A DNA stretch of 64,000 nucleotides, from positions 1 to 64,000 of the forward strand of contig NZ_FMDO01000058.1 in the NCBI RefSeq assembly GCF_900095305.1, given 5' to 3'. Below, one piece after another: positions 60,823 through 64,000 of this stretch. Each line of letters starts with the position of its first letter. Position 1 is the first letter of the stretch. The stretch comes from Proteiniborus sp. DW1 (GTDB lineage: Bacteria > Bacillota > Clostridia > Tissierellales > Proteiniboraceae). The position numbers were made by a program, and so were the translations under genes. The notes beneath the pieces are model-generated. The model was not told where the DNA came from, did not search any database, and saw nothing but the letters and a program-made list of their open reading frames with translations.

Positions 60823-61089
60823 CTAACTAACTTTGCTTGCAAATCTACCAGATTCATTCTTTACTAGCTTATATATACCACCTATAGATAATGAAGCTTC
60901 TTCTAAAACATTTTTTACTTTCTCATAATACTCTGGATTAAATCTTATGGATAATCCACAGCTTGCGGTTATTTCTCTGGGAGTTGGTATTACTTTTATA
61001 TCAATATTACTGTTTTTTAAAGTCTTTTCGCCTTGTATTGCATAATGTGTTGAATCAAAGGCTACTACAAAATATACTTCTTCCTTCAT
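60823..61089 (-). CDS. DUF3343 protein
   Basis: An 88-residue small alpha/beta protein: VVAFDSTHYAIQGEKTLKN, IKVIPTPREITASCGLSIRF. DUF3343 proteins bind no known ligand but are commonly next to yedF and selenium-metabolism genes; the conserved Cys in ASCGLS supports a sulfur/selenium role. It follows yedF by 12 bases and should be cotranscribed. SD AAGGATGG. Confidence 0.85.
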   Translation of the reverse strand: MKEEVYFVVAFDSTHYAIQGEKTLKNSNIDIKVIPTPREITASCGLSIRFNPEYYEKVKNVLEEASLSIGGIYKLVKNESGRFASKVS

Positions 61090-61101
61090 GTTACCATCCT
61101 T

Positions 61102-61704
61102 TTATAAAGTTATTGTGTTTGTTGCATTTTTCATTTTTTCTACAATTGTATACATATTAGTTACTTCACCAACACTTAGTTTATCCTTTAAATTATAAAA
61201 ATCTAGGCAAGTTCCACAAGATAATATCTCTACTCCCTCAGACTGGAGCTTCTTTAAATCGTCTAACACTGGAGAGCCTTCTACTGTAAGTCTAACACCA
61301 CTATTTAAAAATAGCAATGCAGAAGGGAACGGTGTTGACTCAGTTAGAGTATAAATATATCCTTTCATAAGTATATTCCCAAGCTCATCTGAGCCTTCTC
61401 CAAGCTTATCATTACCAAATACTATTACCAAATCCTTAAAAATATTAGGTGGACAAGCATTATCTTCATAAGATTCCTTAGCTACTTCTCCTTTTGTAAT
61501 ATGAATATAGTACTCATCAGCTTGACCCTTTTCTACTTTATATTCATAGTTTAGACTTTTAGCAAGCTTAGATACATTTTCTTTTGCTACTTCATTATCT
61601 ACAATAGTAGTCACTACTCCATCTGCTATATCATCTAATGCTTTTTTAGTCATTATAACTGGTTTTGGACAAGCCTGTTTTCTAGCATCAACTTCTCTTT
61701 TCAC
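61102..61704 (-). CDS. yedF: Selenium-metabolism sulfurtransferase-like protein YedF
   Basis: A 200-residue fusion: an N-terminal TusA/SirA-like domain (1-70; DARKQACPKPVIMTKKALDD with C12 in the CPxP motif) and a C-terminal DsrE-like domain (100-200; VIVFGNDKLGEGSDELG, ILSCGTCLDFYNL). This two-domain form is the YedF found in organisms that use selenium. It may carry selenium or sulfur as a persulfide/selenosulfide on C12. selD/selA are not in the window. SD GAGGAGG. Confidence 0.9.
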   Translation of the reverse strand: MKREVDARKQACPKPVIMTKKALDDIADGVVTTIVDNEVAKENVSKLAKSLNYEYKVEKGQADEYYIHITKGEVAKESYEDNACPPNIFKDLVIVFGNDKLGEGSDELGNILMKGYIYTLTESTPFPSALLFLNSGVRLTVEGSPVLDDLKKLQSEGVEILSCGTCLDFYNLKDKLSVGEVTNMYTIVEKMKNATNTITL

Positions 61705-62077
61705 TTTATATTCCTCCTCAACTTAAATCTCTATATATAAGTATACTGCTTTTTTCATAGCTCACCTATTTGTGTTGTCTATAATCGCAGTATTTGTTAT
61801 AGGTTTTATCTATAGCTTTTAACTTTTATTGATATCCAATTAATATTTTTAATTTGCTTATTAATATTTTTAAAATTAATATTGACTTTGTTAATTTATA
61901 ATACTATTATATAGTTAAAGGGAATGTTAGAGCTATTAATAAAAGAACATTTTTTTAAAAAAGTCTACCATCTTGTTGAATATCATTAGTATAAAACAAA
62001 TTCATATTCTTATTATACCCTTTTCTTCGAAATAGAAAAAGAAAGTAATTAATTATCGGTGTAGAGGAGGGATTGGT
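61705..62077. other. Divergent gap with promoter of the SHOCT/DUF2089 operon
   Basis: Contains a plus-strand promoter TTGACT (61882-61887), 17-base spacer, TATTAT (61905-61910), and a ~160-base AT-rich leader. No ORF or strong hairpin noticed in the leader. Confidence 0.5.
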
Positions 62078-62479
62078 TTGAAGGAGGAAATAAGAAATAT
62101 TCTTACTAGACTAGAAAATGGAGAAATAGACTGCAAGAAAGCTGTAAAACTAATAAAAAACATAAACGAAAATGCAATAAGCAAGGTGAAACCTGCAAAA
62201 AAGTTAAAAATCGAAATAATTGATGGAGATGATGATAGGAAAATCAGGCTACCTGGTATACCTTTTTGGTTACTCTCATCCTTAAGCAAACTTGGCCTAT
62301 CAGTTGCTCCCTTAGCAGCTAAGCACAATAAAGGTATGGACGAAAATTCTATGATGGCTCTTGATTTACTCAAGGATGTGGACATCAGTGAATTTATTAA
62401 AGCATTAAAAGCACATGGTCCCTTTGATTTTATTGATGTATGCAGCGATAAAGATGTAGTCAAAATATCAGTTTTATAG
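62078..62479 (+). CDS. SHOCT-like-domain protein
   Basis: A 133-residue protein. Residues 1-30 (EEIRNILTRLENGEIDCKKA) are the SHOCT-like motif also found at the ends of the next two proteins; the rest has a short hydrophobic segment (IPFWLLSSLSKLGLSVAPLA) and ends in FDFIDVCSDKDVVKISV. TTG start behind GAGGAGGG. First of three genes that share the SHOCT-like helix pair, which probably mediates their mutual contact. Confidence 0.7.
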   Translation: MKEEIRNILTRLENGEIDCKKAVKLIKNINENAISKVKPAKKLKIEIIDGDDDRKIRLPGIPFWLLSSLSKLGLSVAPLAAKHNKGMDENSMMALDLLKDVDISEFIKALKAHGPFDFIDVCSDKDVVKISVL

Positions 62480-62494
62480 AGAAAGGTGGATATT

Positions 62495-62860
62495 ATGAAA
62501 AAAGAAGCGATAGGAAGATGTCCAGTATGCAGTCACGAAATGGATATTACTAGACTTCACTGTAGCTATTGCGAAACAACTATACAGGGTAAATTTACTT
62601 TATGTAAGTTCTGTAGATTAACTGAAGATCAGAAAAATTTCGTTGAAGTTTTTATTAAGAACAGAGGTAATATAAAAGAAATTGAAAAAGAACTAGGAAT
62701 TTCTTATCCAACAGTTAGAAGTAAGCTAGAAAACGTTATAGAGGCTTTGGGATATAGTGTTAAGCATGAGCCAAGAGTTGATAAAAAAGAGGTTCTAGCT
62801 AAGCTTAGTGCAGGTGAAATAACTGCGGAAGAAGCAGTAAAACTATTAAAGGAAGAATAG
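62495..62860 (+). CDS. DUF2089 zinc-ribbon / HTH protein
   Basis: A 121-residue DUF2089 protein: zinc ribbon CPVCSHEM plus HCSYCE and CKFCR, then a sigma-70-region-4-like HTH (QKNFVEVFIKNRGNIKEIEK, LGISYPTVRSKLENV) and a SHOCT-like C-terminus (LAKLSAGEITAEEAVKLLKEE). It is probably a DNA-binding regulator of this operon. ATG 62495 with GAAAGGTGG upstream. Sits between the SHOCT-like gene and the DUF4097 gene. Confidence 0.88.
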   Translation: MKKEAIGRCPVCSHEMDITRLHCSYCETTIQGKFTLCKFCRLTEDQKNFVEVFIKNRGNIKEIEKELGISYPTVRSKLENVIEALGYSVKHEPRVDKKEVLAKLSAGEITAEEAVKLLKEE

Positions 62861-62878
62861 TATTAGGAGGGGTTTGTG

Positions 62879-64000
62879 GTGAGTGAGGAAAGATTAATGG
62901 TACTTACAATGCTACAAGAAGGCAAAATCACAAGTGAAGAAGCTTCTAAACTTCTTCAAGCATTGGATGAATTAGAGATAGAAGAAGAACTCCATAACCA
63001 TATTGAAACCATATCAACTCAAGATAAGCACGATGACAGTGAAATGAAGTCACCTCATGAAAATGAAAAATACACTGGTTTTATTCATGAAGAAGATAAG
63101 TTTGATCACAGCATTAAAGATGAAAAATTATCTAGCAAGTTTGAAAAACTAGAAAAAAAATTAGATGAAAAATCAAAAAAACTAGATCGTATAGGAGATA
63201 GTATTGAGAAAAAAATAGAAACATGGGGCGAAGGTATAGGTGAAAAAGCTGAAGCGTGGGGTGAAAACTTTGGTGATAAAATGGGTGATTGGGGTGAAAG
63301 CTTCGGCGAAAAAATGGAGAAAGTAGGCGAGGAATTAGCCGAAAGTGCCACGTCAATTACAGAAAAAGTCCTTAAAATGGTAGATGGATTTATTGGGGAA
63401 GGGTCTTTTAGTATATTTCCAGGTAGCTATGAAACTATAGTTGAAACCATAGAAAGAAACATTTTGGGCTTGGATTCTCCTATTCTTGAAATCCACGGAG
63501 TAAATGGTAAGGTAGTACTTCTCTCTGGTGAAGGTGATAATATCCGTATTAAAGCCAAATGCTCTGTTAAGAAGTCGATATACGATAAAAGTCAACCAGT
63601 ATATGAAGTTATAGAGGAAGATAATAAGTTAGTATTTAAACCTAGATATAATAACGGCATAGGTACAAGCCTTGAAGTATATGTTCCTTCTTTTCATTAT
63701 GATAGAATCCTTCTGTCGACCTCTAATGGAAGAATTGAGACTAATGATGTAAAAACTAATGAACTTATACTAGATACAAGCAATGGTTCAATTAAAATAC
63801 AAGACGTTCGTTCTAGTAGAGTAATTGCCTGTACTAACAATAGTGCAATAACTATAGGGGCTTTAAATGCAAAGGAAATAGAATTAGTTACATCAAATGC
63901 TAGTATAAATGTTGAAGATGCTAATTGTGAAAACTTAGTAGCCACTACACGAAATGGTAGGATAAACATAATAGACACACAATCTAATGAGATGATATTA
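62879..64000 (+). CDS. DUF4097 (YvlB-like) protein, incomplete at window end
   Basis: An open frame of >370 codons that runs off the window. GTG 62879 has AGGAGGGG 6 bases upstream. Residues 1-35 are the SHOCT-like/YvlB_N motif (MLQEGKITSEEASKLLQAL). Residues ~85-155 are an amphipathic repeat of about 8-11 residues built on WGEGIGEKAEAWGENFGDKM. From ~175 on it is the right-handed beta-solenoid of DUF4097, with repeats such as LLSTSNGRIETNDV, LILDTSNGSIKIQDV and LVTSNASINVEDA. Such proteins are linked to envelope-stress systems in Bacillus (YvlABCD). No signal peptide. Confidence 0.85.
   Translation, partial: MSEERLMVLTMLQEGKITSEEASKLLQALDELEIEEELHNHIETISTQDKHDDSEMKSPHENEKYTGFIHEEDKFDHSIKDEKLSSKFEKLEKKLDEKSKKLDRIGDSIEKKIETWGEGIGEKAEAWGENFGDKMGDWGESFGEKMEKVGEELAESATSITEKVLKMVDGFIGEGSFSIFPGSYETIVETIERNILGLDSPILEIHGVNGKVVLLSGEGDNIRIKAKCSVKKSIYDKSQPVYEVIEEDNKLVFKPRYNNGIGTSLEVYVPSFHYDRILLSTSNGRIETNDVKTNELILDTSNGSIKIQDVRSSRVIACTNNSAITIGALNAKEIELVTSNASINVEDANCENLVATTRNGRINIIDTQSNEMIL

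Overview
The window is AT-rich (about 30% GC by eye), Gram-positive-type DNA with strong AGGAGG-like ribosome binding sites, T-box and ykkC-type leaders, WalRK/YycHIJ, GdpP, DnaD/DnaI and TrpB/YedF-type genes. This points to an anaerobic member of the Clostridia (Clostridiales/Tissierellales-like); I cannot name the genus. The gene set walRK-rlmH and yybS-gdpP-rplI-dnaC / rpsF-ssb-rpsR normally lies close to the replication origin in Firmicutes.

Layout. 1-19,500: a scattered region with a K+/H+ antiporter, an adenosine-deaminase-like protein, small housekeeping genes, an SLH-NlpC/P60 cell-wall hydrolase, HelD, a split ThrE-type exporter, a Nei-like glycosylase, an AraC regulator, a ykkC-class riboswitch in front of a radical SAM gene, and P5C dehydrogenase. 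Between them lie many gene relics (SDR, two ABC systems, ABC-2 permease, DUF454, the 5' end of a Nei paralog). 19,500-25,900: a zone shaped by a REP-associated tyrosine transposase (RAYT) and its repeats. It holds one intact transposase, a 3' relic, a 5'-flank relic, and repeat clusters that truncate a GNAT gene and the vapC toxin gene. A Trp T-box with stand-alone trpB lies inside it.

25,800-29,830: the most interesting part. The last 20 or so bases of rlmH plus its downstream flank recur three times at intervals of 1.2-1.35 kb. They separate three compact gene cassettes, all read in one direction; the flank often carries a promoter and the other end a terminator hairpin. rlmH is the site used by staphylococcal SCC elements, and this looks like an SCC-like array of small cassettes without a recombinase gene in view.

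29,813-39,166 (minus strand): rlmH, surE, a CxxH/CxxC protein, yycJ, murA, yycI, yycH, a secreted protein I do not recognise, walK and walR, with a candidate two-repeat CRISPR-like element between the CxxH/CxxC gene and yycJ. 39,600-49,120: cell-surface and peptidase genes, MATE, subtilase, LysM-G5-M23 endopeptidase, then dnaD and dnaI (plus strand). 49,270-49,720: five tRNA genes (Lys, Glu, Val, Asp, Thr in transcription order). 50,090-50,175: three DnaA boxes. 50,188-57,245 (minus): GNAT, dnaC helicase, rplI, gdpP, yybS, MazG-like, rpsR, ssb, rpsF. 57,400-64,000: an M50 protease next to a 5'-truncated ABC exporter, msrA, small DUF genes, the selenium-linked yedF/DUF3343 pair, and a plus-strand operon of SHOCT-like, DUF2089 and DUF4097 proteins that runs off the window.
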